Shown here: positions 34,958-44,504 of the stretch, one piece after another
Layout: every line of letters begins with the position of its first letter
How positions within the stretch are numbered: the stretch's first letter is position 1
Assembly (NCBI RefSeq): GCF_003063315.1
Contig: NZ_NERV01000001.1
Coordinates: forward strand, 310,001-374,000
Direction of reading: 5' to 3'
Origin: Limnohabitans sp. T6-5
GTDB taxonomy: Bacteria > Pseudomonadota > Gammaproteobacteria > Burkholderiales > Burkholderiaceae_C
DNA length: 64,000 nucleotides
Notes under the pieces: generated by a model
Told to the model about the DNA's origin: nothing
Databases searched by the model: none
Seen by the model: the letters and a program-made list of their open reading frames with translations, nothing else
Translations under genes and position numbers: made by a program

Positions 34958-35818
34958 TTAGCGACCAGTTTTGCTGCTACCCCATTGATCCATGATGCGC
35001 TGGTCGCGCGCTGTTTCAGCCTCAATCGAGTCTTGGGGAAGTTGCTTCAAACATTCCTCCAGAGCCTGCGGGTCCAGCTTTTCGACCTTTTGCGGCTTTG
35101 CCCGTACTTGAGGTGATTTGCCATCCCATGCGAACGGGTTACGGAATACAGGCGGGTCTGGCAAGCAGTCTTCCTTGTAGCTTGGAGGACCGTCTGATGC
35201 GAAGGGTGTGAACGAAATAGTTTTTTCAAATATCAAGGGCTTACCGGTAGGAGTAGGAGGCAAGGCAGGCATGGACTCGACTGCCTGTCGGGCCAATCGC
35301 TCGGCCACTTCAGAGGTCGTCCACAGCGTTTCCAGTTTGGCGAGCGTGCCATCAGGCGCAATCTCTATTCTGAAACGCACGAAGCCCTGATCAGGGCCCT
35401 CAACCGCCGGCCCCATCATGCTGCGAACCTGTTGCCCCCAGCTGTAGCGGTAGCCCTTGCTGTTTTTGTTTGTGTATTTGGCCGCAAAGGCCCATTCGTC
35501 AGCCGTGGGCGCGGGCGGGGCAGCCATGCGGGCTGGTTCTTTAGCTGGCGGTGGCTTATCTTGCGAGTCAGCGGCTTCAGTAATGACTGGTGGTTTCTCG
35601 GCCGATGGCTTCGCCACTGGCGAATGTTCTTGATCCTTGGAAGGCACTTGCTCTTGCGGCGGCGGCAAGATTTGCATGAAGACGACTTGGGTATCAGGCG
35701 GCGCTTTCTGTGTGGTGCGAAAGCCAAATTGATAACCACTGGCCAGAGCGAAGACCGCCGCATGCAGTCCCAAGCTGAAGGCTATAGCCAAGACATGCGA
35801 GCGATCAGTTGCACGCAT
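34958..35818 (-). CDS. TonB-like energy transducer protein
   Basis: 286 residues from the ATG at 35818; a TTG three codons upstream is the alternative, and neither has a clear Shine-Dalgarno. The N-terminus has one membrane anchor (HVLAIAFSLGLHAAVFALAS), then a proline-rich periplasmic spacer (about residues 40-110), then a TonB C-terminal-like fold around residues 145-215 (GFVRFRIEIAPDGTLAKLET). An extra ~70-residue tail with two Cys (DCLPDP and LEECLK) follows. Such proteins transmit membrane energy or link envelope layers. It may serve the neighbouring exporter, but no TonB-dependent receptor or ExbBD is present. Confidence 0.75.
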   Translation of the reverse strand: MRATDRSHVLAIAFSLGLHAAVFALASGYQFGFRTTQKAPPDTQVVFMQILPPPQEQVPSKDQEHSPVAKPSAEKPPVITEAADSQDKPPPAKEPARMAAPPAPTADEWAFAAKYTNKNSKGYRYSWGQQVRSMMGPAVEGPDQGFVRFRIEIAPDGTLAKLETLWTTSEVAERLARQAVESMPALPPTPTGKPLIFEKTISFTPFASDGPPSYKEDCLPDPPVFRNPFAWDGKSPQVRAKPQKVEKLDPQALEECLKQLPQDSIEAETARDQRIMDQWGSSKTGR

Positions 35819-35852
35819 GCGTGTCAATAACTGTTAGTCTTGAGCGATCAAG

Positions 35853-36230
35853 TCAGTGCTTGGGCGCTGCACCACTGGCTCGTGCGTTGGCGTCAAGACC
35901 ACCTTTGGCTTTCCACTCGGCGTATCCACCCTGGAGAATCTTGACGTTTTCCCAGCCCGACACGCGCAGCGCAAAGCCTGCCTGGGCAGACAGACTGCCT
36001 GTGTTGCAATAAATCAGCACAGCTTTGTCCTTAGAGATGCTTGAACTCTTGGCTAGGACCTGGCGCCACTCGATGTTGACCGCCCCAAGCATGTGCTCTT
36101 TGGCAAATTGCGCGGCGTCCCGTGCGTCGATGATCATCATCTTGCTGTACTCGCTCTTGGGAATTTGCTCTGCAAAAATGGTGCCGCCACCGTAATCCAC
36201 AAACTCCAGGTAGCCTGACAATTCGTCCAT
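35853..36230 (-). CDS. Rhodanese-like domain protein, cut off from its signal peptide by a frameshift
   Basis: 125 residues from the ATG at 36230. A single rhodanese domain: MMIIDARDAAQFAKEHMLGA near residue 31, GAVNIEWRQVL, and the active-site loop YCNTGSLSAQ with the catalytic Cys near residue 75. Rhodaneses move sulfane sulfur or act as sulfur or redox adaptors. The frame directly upstream encodes a perfect signal peptide that ends in TGA overlapping this ATG, so the intact gene would be periplasmic. As sequenced, the product would be cytoplasmic and depend on reinitiation. Confidence 0.85.
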   Translation of the reverse strand: MDELSGYLEFVDYGGGTIFAEQIPKSEYSKMMIIDARDAAQFAKEHMLGAVNIEWRQVLAKSSSISKDKAVLIYCNTGSLSAQAGFALRVSGWENVKILQGGYAEWKAKGGLDANARASGAAPKH

Positions 36231-36307
36231 CAGCTGGCTTTGTCATTGGCGACAGCAGGCGCACCAGCCAACAGGATGAGCATTGCGGTGCAGAGTAGTT
36301 TTTTCAT
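36230..36307 (-). other. Orphaned signal peptide of the rhodanese gene (frameshift fragment)
   Basis: An ATG at 36307 opens 25 codons, MKKLLCTAMLILLAGAPAVA plus NDKAS, then TGA at 36232-36230. This is a textbook Sec signal peptide with an A-x-A cleavage site. One extra A in the AAA run of the NDK codons would give N-D-K-S-Q-L-M-D-E-L and join the rhodanese frame without a stop. It is either a true inactivating deletion or a sequencing or assembly error. Confidence 0.8.
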
Positions 36308-36374
36308 AGTTGCATATTCCATAAGCGATGTCTAATATTATTGCTCAAGCAACGCATCCACAGTCAGGTGCTAC

Positions 36375-36920
36375 ATGGTTCATCCAACCGACCATTGGGA
36401 AAACGTCTATCGAAGTAAAAGTTTTGATGCGGTGAGTTGGTACGCGCCTCATCTGGGCGAGTCACTGCGCCTGATTGAACAACTGTGTCCAGACAAGACT
36501 GCGGCTATTGTCGATGTTGGTGGAGGTGAGTCCACCTTGGTGGATGATCTTTTGCACCGTCACTGCCTTGACCTGTCGGTGCTCGACATTTCCGCAGCTG
36601 CGATCGATTTCACCAAACGCCGTCTAGGCGCGAAAGCTCAGCAAGTGAACTGGCATGTTGGGGACATCACGCGCTACAACTTCGGAGACAAGAAGTTTGA
36701 CCTTTGGCACGACCGTGCGGTGTTTCATTTCTTGACCGATCCAGCCGCTCGGCAGGCATATGTTGATCTGGTACGAGGCTCAGTCAAGCCCGGCGGATAC
36801 GTGCTCATGGCCACGTTCGGCCCGAACGGGCCTTTGCAGTGCAGCGGGCTGCATGTGGCCGGTTGCAGCCATAGACGGCCAGGTGCTGGCGGGCAGCTCC
36901 CGCTGCTCAACAGCCTGTGA
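36375..36920 (+). CDS. Class I SAM-dependent methyltransferase, C-terminally truncated
   Basis: 181 residues as read. The SAM-binding motif I is AAIVDVGGGESTLVDDLL near residue 45, the acidic end of strand 2 is LSVLDISAAAI, and GDITRYNF and WHDRAVFHFLTD follow in the usual order. Up to ATFGPNGPLQCSGL (about residue 157) it looks like a family of small methyltransferases of roughly 200 residues. The last ~24 residues (HVAGCSHRRPGAGG...) do not continue the fold and are probably out of the original frame or from foreign DNA. It is therefore likely a 3'-truncated pseudogene at the edge of an inserted segment. Confidence 0.7.
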   Translation: MVHPTDHWENVYRSKSFDAVSWYAPHLGESLRLIEQLCPDKTAAIVDVGGGESTLVDDLLHRHCLDLSVLDISAAAIDFTKRRLGAKAQQVNWHVGDITRYNFGDKKFDLWHDRAVFHFLTDPAARQAYVDLVRGSVKPGGYVLMATFGPNGPLQCSGLHVAGCSHRRPGAGGQLPLLNSL

Positions 36921-36948
36921 ACAACAAGCGAACAACAACCCAACCCCC

Positions 36949-37917
36949 TCACTCCACCGTGATCTTCTCGTCCTTCACGATCTTGGCCATCGCCGGAATC
37001 TCGGCCTTGAGCCAGTTGCCAAACTCGGCTGGGCTCATGGTTGAAGGCTCGGCGCCCAGGGTGGTCAGGCGTTCGCGCACCTCGGGCATGGCGGCGATGC
37101 GTTGCACTTCGGCGTGCAGTTTGTCGATCACCGCTTTGGGCGTGCCCGCCGGGGCCAGCAGGCCCTGAAAGCTGCCGGTCAAAAAGCCGGGCAGGCTTTC
37201 GGCCACGGTGGGGGTGTCGGGCATTTGCGCGTTGCGTTTGGTGCTCGATATCGCGATCAGCTTGATCTTGCCGGCCTTCACATGCGGGTAGGTGGCGACC
37301 ATGCCGTTGAACATGACATCCACCTGGCCGCCGATCAAGTCGGTGATGGCTTGCGCGCCGCCTTTGTAGGGCACATAGCCCCATTCGATGCCGTTGCGCT
37401 GTGCGTACATGACGCCCGCCAAGTGCGAGGCGCTGCCCATGCCCGCCGCCACCGCGTAGTTGAGCTTGCCCTTTTGCGCTTTGGCATAGGCCACCAGTTC
37501 AGCCGGGGTGTTGGCAGGCACCTTGCTGCTCACGGCCAGCAGGTGCGGCGAATACGCCACCATGGCCACCGGCGCAAAGTCTTTTTCAACCGTGAAAGGC
37601 AGCTTGAACAAGGCCGGGCTGATGACCAGATTGCCCACGTCCATGAGCACCAGGGTGTAGCCATCGGGCGCGGACTTGGCGACCAGATCGGCACCCAAGT
37701 TGCCGCTCGAGCCGGGGCGGTTTTCCACCACGACAGGCTGGCCCCAGCTTTCGGTGAACTTTTGGCCCAGCATGCGGGCCAGCACGTCCGACGTGCCACC
37801 CGCCGGAAAGGGCACCACGATCTTGATGGGCTTGGCGGGGTAAGACCCCGTCGTCTGGGCTTGCACAGCCGTGCAAAAGGTCAGCGCCGCAAGGGCGGAG
37901 GTCAGAATTTTGAACAT
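36949..37917 (-). CDS. Bug-type periplasmic receptor
   Basis: 322 residues from the ATG at 37917. The signal peptide MFKILTSALAALTFCTAVQA is followed by YPAKPIKIVVPFPAGGTSD and, near residue 190, VPYKGGAQAITDLIGG, both Bug signatures. It is the last gene of the minus-strand aldarate unit, 11 bases after the next Bug gene. It probably binds an aldarate, uronate or related carboxylate. Two adjacent but clearly different Bug paralogues suggest two ligands. Confidence 0.9.
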   Translation of the reverse strand: MFKILTSALAALTFCTAVQAQTTGSYPAKPIKIVVPFPAGGTSDVLARMLGQKFTESWGQPVVVENRPGSSGNLGADLVAKSAPDGYTLVLMDVGNLVISPALFKLPFTVEKDFAPVAMVAYSPHLLAVSSKVPANTPAELVAYAKAQKGKLNYAVAAGMGSASHLAGVMYAQRNGIEWGYVPYKGGAQAITDLIGGQVDVMFNGMVATYPHVKAGKIKLIAISSTKRNAQMPDTPTVAESLPGFLTGSFQGLLAPAGTPKAVIDKLHAEVQRIAAMPEVRERLTTLGAEPSTMSPAEFGNWLKAEIPAMAKIVKDEKITVE

Positions 37918-37928
37918 GGCGATGGTCC

Positions 37929-38924
37929 TCAGTCGAGTTTGATGTTCGCAGCCTTGATGACCTGCGCCCATTTGTCGATTTCGGCTTTCTGAAAAGCCTG
38001 AACCTGTTCGGGTGACAGGGTGGAAGGCTGCATGCCCAGCCCTTTGATGCGATCTTGCATCTCGGGCGTTTGCATGATTTTCAAAATCTCGGCATGCAGT
38101 TTGTCCACGATGGGTTTGGGTGTGCCTGCAGGGGCAAACAGCGCTTGCCAGGACACCACTTCAAAACCCTGTGTGCCGGGCCAGCCCGATTCGGCCACGG
38201 TGGGCACATCGGGCAGCGCATCGCTCAAGCGCTTGGCCGAGGTCACGGCCAATGCGCGCAGCTTGCCGCTCTGGATCTGGGCACCGGCCACCACGGTGGT
38301 GTCGAACATGAAGTCCACCTGGCCGCTCATCACGTCTTGAATCGCGGGCGCGCTGCCCTTGTAAGGCACATGGGTGAATTTGAGGCCCGCCTTGAAGGCC
38401 AACAATTCTTGCGCCAAGTGTTGAGAAGTGCCGTTGCCCGCCGATGCGCCGGACAACTTGCCGGGGTTCGCTTTGGCGGCGGTCAGCAGGTCTTTGAGTG
38501 TTTTGTAAGGGCTGTTGGCCGCCACCACCAACACCACCGGGTTGGTGCCGTACAGGTAGACGGGCGTGAAGGATTTGATCGGGTCATACCCCAGCTTGGG
38601 GTACAGGCTCACGTTGATGGCGTGCGAGCTGATGGTGCCGCCCAGCAAGTTGTAGCCATCGGCCGGGGCGCGTGCCGCGATCTCGGAGCCCACGCTGCCA
38701 CCCGCACCGCCTTTGTTTTCAATGACCAAGTTGGTGCCCAGCGCCGTGCCCAGTTTTTGCGACACCACACGGGCCAGGATGTCGGTGGTGCCACCGGCCG
38801 GAAAAGCGACCAGGTAGTTGATCGGCTTGGAGGGCCAGGGCGCGGCCTGACTGAAAGCAGCAGGTGCCATGGTCGCAGCGGCGCAGGCCACGGCGGACTG
38901 GATGAATTGGCGGCGTTGTGTCAT
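37929..38924 (-). CDS. Bug-type periplasmic receptor, possible Tat substrate
   Basis: 331 residues from the ATG at 38924, preceded by AAGGAGACAG. The N-terminus MTQRRQFIQSAVACAAATMA has a twin-arginine look. The mature part reads WPSKPINYLVAFPAGGTTD and HVPYKGSAPAIQDVMSG. It lies 29 bases downstream of galactarate dehydratase. The context suggests an aldarate or uronate ligand; no TctAB partner is encoded here. Confidence 0.9.
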   Translation of the reverse strand: MTQRRQFIQSAVACAAATMAPAAFSQAAPWPSKPINYLVAFPAGGTTDILARVVSQKLGTALGTNLVIENKGGAGGSVGSEIAARAPADGYNLLGGTISSHAINVSLYPKLGYDPIKSFTPVYLYGTNPVVLVVAANSPYKTLKDLLTAAKANPGKLSGASAGNGTSQHLAQELLAFKAGLKFTHVPYKGSAPAIQDVMSGQVDFMFDTTVVAGAQIQSGKLRALAVTSAKRLSDALPDVPTVAESGWPGTQGFEVVSWQALFAPAGTPKPIVDKLHAEILKIMQTPEMQDRIKGLGMQPSTLSPEQVQAFQKAEIDKWAQVIKAANIKLD

Positions 38925-38953
38925 GGTCTGTCTCCTTGTTGTCGTCGAGTGAT

Positions 38954-40531
38954 TCAAGTGATGGGTGCGGGGTTGAACAGCACCAGCGCGTTGTGCAACT
39001 TCCACTGCTCGGCCCAGGTTTTGCGGCCACTGGCCACGTCGAGCATCATGCGAAACAGCTCCCAACCCGCTTCTTCGATGCTGATGTCGCCGTCAGCGAT
39101 GCGCCCGGCGTTCATGTCCATCAGGTCGTGCCAGCGGCGGGCCAGATCGGTGCGGGTGGCGACCTTGACCACGGGGCAAGCCTGCAAGCCGTAAGGCGTG
39201 CCGCGCCCGGTGGTGAACACATGCACGTTCATGCCTGCGGCCAGTTGCAGCGTGCCACAAATGAAATCGCTGGCGGGTGTGGCAGCAAACACCAGGCCTT
39301 TTTGGTCCGCCTTGAGCTTGTCACCCGGGGCCAGCACACTGGCGATGGCCGAGCTGCCGCTCTTGATGATGGAGCCCATGGCTTTTTCGGCGATGTTGGA
39401 CAAGCCGCCGGCCTTGTTGCCCGGCGTGGTGTTGGCGGTGCGGTCCACTTTGCCCCGGTCAAGGTACTGGTCGTACCAGCCCAGCTCGCGCACGATGTCA
39501 TCGGCCACTTGCGGCGTGGCCGCGCGGCTGGTGAGTTGCTCCACGGCGTCGCGGACTTCGGTGTTTTCAGAAAACATGACGGTGCCCCCAGCCCGCACAA
39601 TCAGGTCGGCCATGTAGCCCACGGCCGGGTTGGCCGTCACGCCTGAAAACGCGTCGCTGCCACCGCACTGCACACCCACCACCAGCGCGCTGGCAGGCAC
39701 GGTCTGACGGCGGCGTGCGTTCAGGCGCTCCAAGTGCGGGCGGGCACTTTGCACAATGTGCTCGATCATGGACATGAAACCCACATGCGCATCGTCTTGC
39801 AGACACACCAAGTCAGGGCCTAGGTCTTTCTCGCGTGCGTCGTGGATCGGAAAACTGCCCACAGGCAACAAGCGATCGGGTTGCAGTTTTTCGCAACCCA
39901 AACTCACCACCATCACCTCGCCGCCAAAGTTGGGATTCAGGCTGATGTGGCGCAGCGTGCGGATCGGGATCTCGGCGCCGGGCGCATCAATCGCCACACC
40001 GCAGCCATAGCTGTGCTCCAGCCCCACCACGCCATCGACCTGCGGGAACAGCGGCAACAACTCGCGCTCTATGCGTTCGACCGCGATCTTGACCACACCG
40101 GCCACGCATTGCACCGTGGTGGTGATGGCCAGCAAGTTGCGCGTGCCCACCGAGCCATCGGCGTTGACATAGCCCTCAAACGTCAAACCCTCCAACGCAG
40201 CTTGCGGCTCAGGCTGGACGGTGGCCATGGGCAAACCTTGCAGCTCACGCGCAGGCGGGATGTCCAGCAAACGCTCGTGCACCCAGCTACCTGCCGGGAT
40301 GGCCGCGCGTGCATAGCCCACCGGCACGTTGTAGCGCAGCACCGCCTGGCCCTCGGCCAGATCCACCAAGGCCACTTTGTGGCCTTGCGGCACCTTGTCG
40401 CGCAAGACCAAGCCTTCGGCCACACCGGCGGGCATGACCGTGCCCGCAGACAGGCCGCCGTCGTTAGCGATGATGGCCACGTTGTCGGCCGGGTGCATGC
40501 GGATCGCCAAAGGCGCGCGGGTAGAACTCAT
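38954..40531 (-). CDS. garD: Galactarate dehydratase (UxaA/GarD family)
   Basis: 525 residues from the ATG at 40531, close to E. coli GarD (523). The small N-terminal SAF-like domain (about residues 1-95) is followed by the catalytic part: [17 protein letters not shown] near residue 125, [13 protein letters not shown] near 168, and [11 protein letters not shown] near 325. It removes water from galactarate to give 5-keto-4-deoxy-D-glucarate, the same product as GudD. Altronate dehydratase UxaA is the main alternative in this family, but the aldarate neighbours and the absence of altronate genes favour GarD. Confidence 0.85.
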   Translation of the reverse strand: MSSTRAPLAIRMHPADNVAIIANDGGLSAGTVMPAGVAEGLVLRDKVPQGHKVALVDLAEGQAVLRYNVPVGYARAAIPAGSWVHERLLDIPPARELQGLPMATVQPEPQAALEGLTFEGYVNADGSVGTRNLLAITTTVQCVAGVVKIAVERIERELLPLFPQVDGVVGLEHSYGCGVAIDAPGAEIPIRTLRHISLNPNFGGEVMVVSLGCEKLQPDRLLPVGSFPIHDAREKDLGPDLVCLQDDAHVGFMSMIEHIVQSARPHLERLNARRRQTVPASALVVGVQCGGSDAFSGVTANPAVGYMADLIVRAGGTVMFSENTEVRDAVEQLTSRAATPQVADDIVRELGWYDQYLDRGKVDRTANTTPGNKAGGLSNIAEKAMGSIIKSGSSAIASVLAPGDKLKADQKGLVFAATPASDFICGTLQLAAGMNVHVFTTGRGTPYGLQACPVVKVATRTDLARRWHDLMDMNAGRIADGDISIEEAGWELFRMMLDVASGRKTWAEQWKLHNALVLFNPAPIT

Positions 40532-40545
40532 GAACAGGTCTTCGA

Positions 40546-41835
40546 TCACTTGAGCAAATTCGGCAGCCACAGCGTGAACTGCGGCACATAGGTCACCAGC
40601 AGCATGGCCAGGGTCAAAGCACCATAGAACGGCGCAATGGTGCGCATGACCTGCCCGACCGAAATGCCACCAATGGCGCAGCCCACAAACTGCACCGTGC
40701 CCACAGGTGGCGTGTTCAGGCCCAGCGCACAGTTGATCAGCAGCATGATGCCGAACTGCATCGGGTCCATGCCAAAGTGCATGGCAATCGGCATGAAGAT
40801 CGGCGTGCAAATCAAGATGGTCGCAGCCATGTCCAGGAAGGTGCCCAACACGAACAGCAAGATGTTGATCATCAAAAAGATGACCCAAGGCTCGCTGCTG
40901 ATTTTTTGCATCAGCGCACCGGTCATCTGCGGCACTTCATACAAGGCCATGAAGTAACCGAATGCGTTGGAGATGCCGATCAAGAGCAGCACCACGCCGG
41001 TGGTTTTGCAGGCCTTGGCGCAGGCCTTGAAAAAGTTCTGCAGTGTCAACGTGCGGTAAACGATCACCGTGACAAACAAGGCCCAGGCCACGGCAATGGA
41101 GGCCGACTCGGTCGCGGTGAAAGCACCCGACAAGATGCCGCCCAAAATGATGACCACCACAAACAGGCCGGGCAGTGCCGCGCCAAAGGCTTTGATCACT
41201 TCGAGCCAACCGGGGAAGTTGCCGTGGATCGGGTAGCCGCGTCGCACCGCCACCCAGTAGGCAGCGCCCAGGTTGCACAGCGTCAAGATGATGGCGGGCA
41301 CCAGGCCCGCCAAAATCAAACCCAGCACGCTCACCGAAGCCAGACCCGATGCGGCCAGCGTGAAGATGATCATGTTGTGCGAGGTGGGCATGATGGCGCC
41401 CACCAGCGCAGCGTGCGTGGTCACGTTCACCGCGTAGTCGGCGTCGTACCCTTCTTTTTTCATGAGCGGGATCATGACCGAGCCCATGGCCGACACATCG
41501 GCCAATGGCGAGCCCGCCACGCCACCAAAAATGGTGCAGCCAATCACGTTGCTCATGCCCAGACCGCCGCGCACATGGCCCACCAGGCTGTTGGCAAAGC
41601 GCACGATGCGGTCGGCTATGCCGCCGTAGAGCATCAGCTCACCGGCGAACACAAAAAACGGAATGGCCAAGAAGGAGAACACCTGCATGCCGCCGACCAT
41701 TTTCTGGAACACCATGGCCACCGGCAAACCGGCGGCGATGATGGTGGCCACCGATGACAAGCCAATGGCAAAGGCCACTGGCACCCCCAAAATCAAGAGG
41801 AGCGTGAAGCTCAGTGCAAGGACGGTGAGTTCCAT
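40546..41835 (-). CDS. dctM: TRAP transporter large permease (DctM)
   Basis: 429 residues from the ATG at 41835; an upstream in-frame start adds a non-hydrophobic stretch. About 12 membrane segments. Typical DctM segments: [19 protein letters not shown] near residue 56, [18 protein letters not shown] near 95, and [13 protein letters not shown] near 375. It is the sodium- or proton-driven membrane channel of the TRAP system whose DctQ and DctP partners are encoded upstream. Confidence 0.95.
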   Translation of the reverse strand: MELTVLALSFTLLLILGVPVAFAIGLSSVATIIAAGLPVAMVFQKMVGGMQVFSFLAIPFFVFAGELMLYGGIADRIVRFANSLVGHVRGGLGMSNVIGCTIFGGVAGSPLADVSAMGSVMIPLMKKEGYDADYAVNVTTHAALVGAIMPTSHNMIIFTLAASGLASVSVLGLILAGLVPAIILTLCNLGAAYWVAVRRGYPIHGNFPGWLEVIKAFGAALPGLFVVVIILGGILSGAFTATESASIAVAWALFVTVIVYRTLTLQNFFKACAKACKTTGVVLLLIGISNAFGYFMALYEVPQMTGALMQKISSEPWVIFLMINILLFVLGTFLDMAATILICTPIFMPIAMHFGMDPMQFGIMLLINCALGLNTPPVGTVQFVGCAIGGISVGQVMRTIAPFYGALTLAMLLVTYVPQFTLWLPNLLK

Positions 41836-41852
41836 GTCAGTTGACCTCCGCA

Positions 41853-41890
41853 GGGCCGCCCCAAGGAGGGCAAGCGCCCCCTCGGGGGGC
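41853..41890. repeat. GC-rich hairpin between dctQ and dctM
   Basis: GGGCCGCCCCAAGGAGGGC followed by AAGC and GCCCCCTCGGGG can form a strong imperfect stem-loop in the 93-base dctQ-dctM gap. It looks like a repeat of a family different from the GTAGG elements and may adjust the DctQ:DctM ratio. Confidence 0.6.
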
Positions 41891-41928
41891 AATGAAGTAC
41901 ACGAAGTGACGAATGTGGGGGCTCATGT

Positions 41929-42417
41929 TCATTCCCAAACAGGTTCGACCACTTTGCCTTGCACGAGCGCAACAATGTGTTCAACGGAGAAAAGCAAAAT
42001 CAAAGCGCCTGCAATGATCACCGGCACGTAGTCGATGCCATCGGGCACGGGCAGCATGGGCTTTTTCTCGGCCCACTTGGCAGAAGCCCAGAGCCAGCCG
42101 CCTTGCACCATCAAAAAGCCAAACAAAGCCACCAGGGCGTGGATCAAGATTTCAATGCGGTGCTGCCATTTTTCGGGCAGCAAAACCACCAGAGACTCCA
42201 GACCAATGTGGCCCGCATCGCGCACGCCCACGGCCAGGCCGAAAGCAGTGACAAAGAGCACGATCAACATGGCCAGGGCTTCGGCCCAAGTCGGCGTGTC
42301 ATTGAGCACATAGCGACCGATGACCTGCCACTGCACACACAGGATCACGGCAATCAGGCCGATCACGGCCAAGACCAAGCACAGCTTGGAGACGGTCGCA
42401 CAAAATTTGGTGAACAT
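41929..42417 (-). CDS. dctQ: TRAP transporter small permease (DctQ)
   Basis: 162 residues with four hydrophobic segments, the DctQ topology: about 12-32, 48-68, 88-108 and 130-150. WQVIGRYVLNDTPTWAEALA near residue 30 is the conserved loop. It pairs with DctM to form the membrane part of the transporter. Confidence 0.93.
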   Translation of the reverse strand: MFTKFCATVSKLCLVLAVIGLIAVILCVQWQVIGRYVLNDTPTWAEALAMLIVLFVTAFGLAVGVRDAGHIGLESLVVLLPEKWQHRIEILIHALVALFGFLMVQGGWLWASAKWAEKKPMLPVPDGIDYVPVIIAGALILLFSVEHIVALVQGKVVEPVWE

Positions 42418-42474
42418 GAAAAAACTCCAGCCCCCGGCTCTGCACCGGGGGCATCAGGAATGCCAATGACGGAA

Positions 42475-43437
42475 TTACTTGGTGTCCTGAATGGCCTTGA
42501 TGGCGCGCTTCATTTCAGGCGTGGTCATGAACTTGTCGTACACCGGGCCCATCACGGCCTGGAAGGAACGCTTGTCCACCTCCACGATTTCGGCGCCAGC
42601 AGCTTTCACGTTGGCCAGTGATTTGTTCTCGGCTTCATCCCAAGCCTTGCGCTGAACCGCCACCGATTCTTTGGCAGCTTGGCGGATCATGGCTTGCTCG
42701 TTGGCGGGAAGCTTGTCCCACACCACTTTGGACATCACCAAAATCTCGGGCGCCATGGAGTGCTCGGTCTTGGAGTAGACCTTGACGGCTTCCACGTGTT
42801 TGGCGGTGTCAAACGAGGGGATGTTGTTTTCTGCGGCGTCGATCAGGCCGGTCTTGAGGCCCGTGTAGACCTCGCCATACGGCATGGGCGTGGCGTTGGC
42901 GCCCATGGCGCTGACCAGCGCCACCCAAAGGTCGGACTGCTGCACACGGATCTTCAGGCCCTTGGCATCGGCCACGGATTTGATGGCTTTCTTGGCATAG
43001 ATGGAGCGTGCGCCGCTGTCATAAAAGGCCAGGCCCACATAGCCGACCGACTCGCAGCTTTTCAGGATTTCCTCGCCCACAGGGCCGTCCAAGGACTTGC
43101 GCATGTGGTCCACCGAGCGGAACAAAAACGGCATGGTCGGCACCATGGTCATGGGGCAGATGCCGTTCATGGGGGCCACGTTCACACGCACCAAATCCAG
43201 CGCACCGATCTTGACCTGGTCGATGGTTTCTTTTTCAGAGCCCAAAGCGCCTTTGTTGAAGACCTTGATCTTGTGCTTGCCACCCGACAATTTGTCGAGC
43301 ACGGTGCTCATGTGTTTGACCGCCACCACGGTGGGGTAGTCGTCGGCGTTGTGGATGTCGGCCGAGCGGAATTCAGTCGCTTGCGCAGACAAGGCCAAAG
43401 CGGCGGCGATGGCCATCAGGGAATGCTTGAGTTTCAT
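42475..43437 (-). CDS. dctP: TRAP transporter substrate-binding protein (DctP)
   Basis: 320 residues. The signal peptide [20 protein letters not shown] precedes the mature [20 protein letters not shown]. Conserved DctP features are an Arg in [13 protein letters not shown] near residue 147 that binds the ligand carboxylate, and [19 protein letters not shown] near 175. Proteins of this subgroup are known to bind uronates and aldarates, and the gene lies between a lactonase and dctQM in the uronate block, so galacturonate, glucuronate or an aldarate is the probable ligand. Confidence 0.92.
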   Translation of the reverse strand: MKLKHSLMAIAAALALSAQATEFRSADIHNADDYPTVVAVKHMSTVLDKLSGGKHKIKVFNKGALGSEKETIDQVKIGALDLVRVNVAPMNGICPMTMVPTMPFLFRSVDHMRKSLDGPVGEEILKSCESVGYVGLAFYDSGARSIYAKKAIKSVADAKGLKIRVQQSDLWVALVSAMGANATPMPYGEVYTGLKTGLIDAAENNIPSFDTAKHVEAVKVYSKTEHSMAPEILVMSKVVWDKLPANEQAMIRQAAKESVAVQRKAWDEAENKSLANVKAAGAEIVEVDKRSFQAVMGPVYDKFMTTPEMKRAIKAIQDTK

Positions 43438-43473
43438 GGTGTTGTCTCTAGGGTTAAGTTTTTGAAAAACACG

Positions 43474-44382
43474 TTACACACTTGCGGGAAAACGGGAAAA
43501 CACAGGCTCGGGCAAACCACGCACGCCGGGCTGCAAGGCAATGACAGCGCCACTTGGGCCACGCGTGGCGTCTGGGGTCTGCGCCGGGATGATCGAAGTC
43601 ACGAACATTTGGTCGAGATCAGCGCCGCCAAAGGCGCACATGGACGGCTTGGGCATGGGCACCGTGAGCGATTGCATCCACTGGCCTTGCGCATCGAAAG
43701 CGTGGATCTGCCCAGCGTCGTTGCCACAAATCCAGTAATCCCCTTGCGCATCGACTGCTGCGCCATCGGGGCGACCGGGCCAATCGTTCATGTCCACAAA
43801 CATGCGCTTGTTGCTCAAGCTGCCGGTGGCGGCATCCAGATCAAAGGACCAGATTTTTTGCACCGTGGGGTGCGAGTCCGACAAATACAAGGTGCGGCCA
43901 TCGGGGCTGAGCCCCAAGCCATTGGGTGTGAGCAGGCCAGTGACGTGCGGGCCTGTGAGACCCCGCTCGTCCAGACAATACAGACCGCCCAAGTCAGAGG
44001 CCAAAGCCATGTCCATCACCATGGTGCCCACCCACAAGCGGCCGCTGGCGTCACAACGCCCGTCGTTGAAGCGCATGCCGGAGGCGGGATGCTGAATGTG
44101 GGCCAGCCAAGTGATGTCCACCTGCCCACCCTCTTGCAAAGTGACGCGGGCAATGCCCGTTTCCATGGCTGCGATCAGTTGCCCCTCAACAGGCGTGAGT
44201 GCAATGCAACCCACACGCTCAGGCATGAACCAGGACTGCACAGGCGCAGACGAGCCGGGCTCGGTGCAACGGATGAAGGCGCCTTCAATGTCCACCCACC
44301 ACAAGCGCTGGGCGCGCACATCCCACACGGGGGACTCCCCTACGCGGTCTGGTGTGTCGGCGATGAGTTGGTATGGGTTCAT
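43474..44382 (-). CDS. SMP-30/gluconolactonase family lactonase (aldaro-lactone hydrolase)
   Basis: 302 residues from the ATG at 44382. A six-bladed propeller of the SMP-30 family with the metal-binding Glu16 in VGESPVWD, GMRFNDGRCDASGRLWVGTM near residue 97, NGLGLSPDGRTLYLSDS near 150 and PDGAAVDAQGDYWICGND near 205. With uronate dehydrogenase encoded at 48405, the logical job is opening the galactaro- or glucaro-lactone formed by uronate oxidation to the free aldarate. It is the first gene of the minus-strand arm, divergent from the GntR gene. Confidence 0.88.
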   Translation of the reverse strand: MNPYQLIADTPDRVGESPVWDVRAQRLWWVDIEGAFIRCTEPGSSAPVQSWFMPERVGCIALTPVEGQLIAAMETGIARVTLQEGGQVDITWLAHIQHPASGMRFNDGRCDASGRLWVGTMVMDMALASDLGGLYCLDERGLTGPHVTGLLTPNGLGLSPDGRTLYLSDSHPTVQKIWSFDLDAATGSLSNKRMFVDMNDWPGRPDGAAVDAQGDYWICGNDAGQIHAFDAQGQWMQSLTVPMPKPSMCAFGGADLDQMFVTSIIPAQTPDATRGPSGAVIALQPGVRGLPEPVFSRFPASV

Positions 44383-44446
44383 GAAAAAAAGGTGCAAGTG
44401 GCGGCGATGTTCTGATACATTGGCTTCAAGTGCTTGATGTGATCAG

Positions 44447-44457
44447 TTGTCGTACAA
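44447..44457. promoter_or_regulatory. Candidate GntR (FadR-type) operator between lactonase and regulator genes
   Basis: TTGTCGTACAA is a perfect TTGT/ACAA inverted repeat with a three-base centre. It lies in the 122-base divergent gap between the SMP-30 gene and the GntR gene. A sequence sharing the TCGTACAA core on the opposite strand is at 45285-45295, ahead of gudD, consistent with one regulator controlling both arms. Confidence 0.6.
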
Positions 44458-44504
44458 GTTGATTGTGTGAGCCCCCTGTCGAAACTGGAATGCGTATTTA
44501 CCCG

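Noticed and set aside
42679-44415. A long plus-strand open frame (578 codons) opposite dctP and the SMP-30 lactonase.
   Set aside because: Same reason: it is a shadow of two clear minus-strand genes and shows no family motif.
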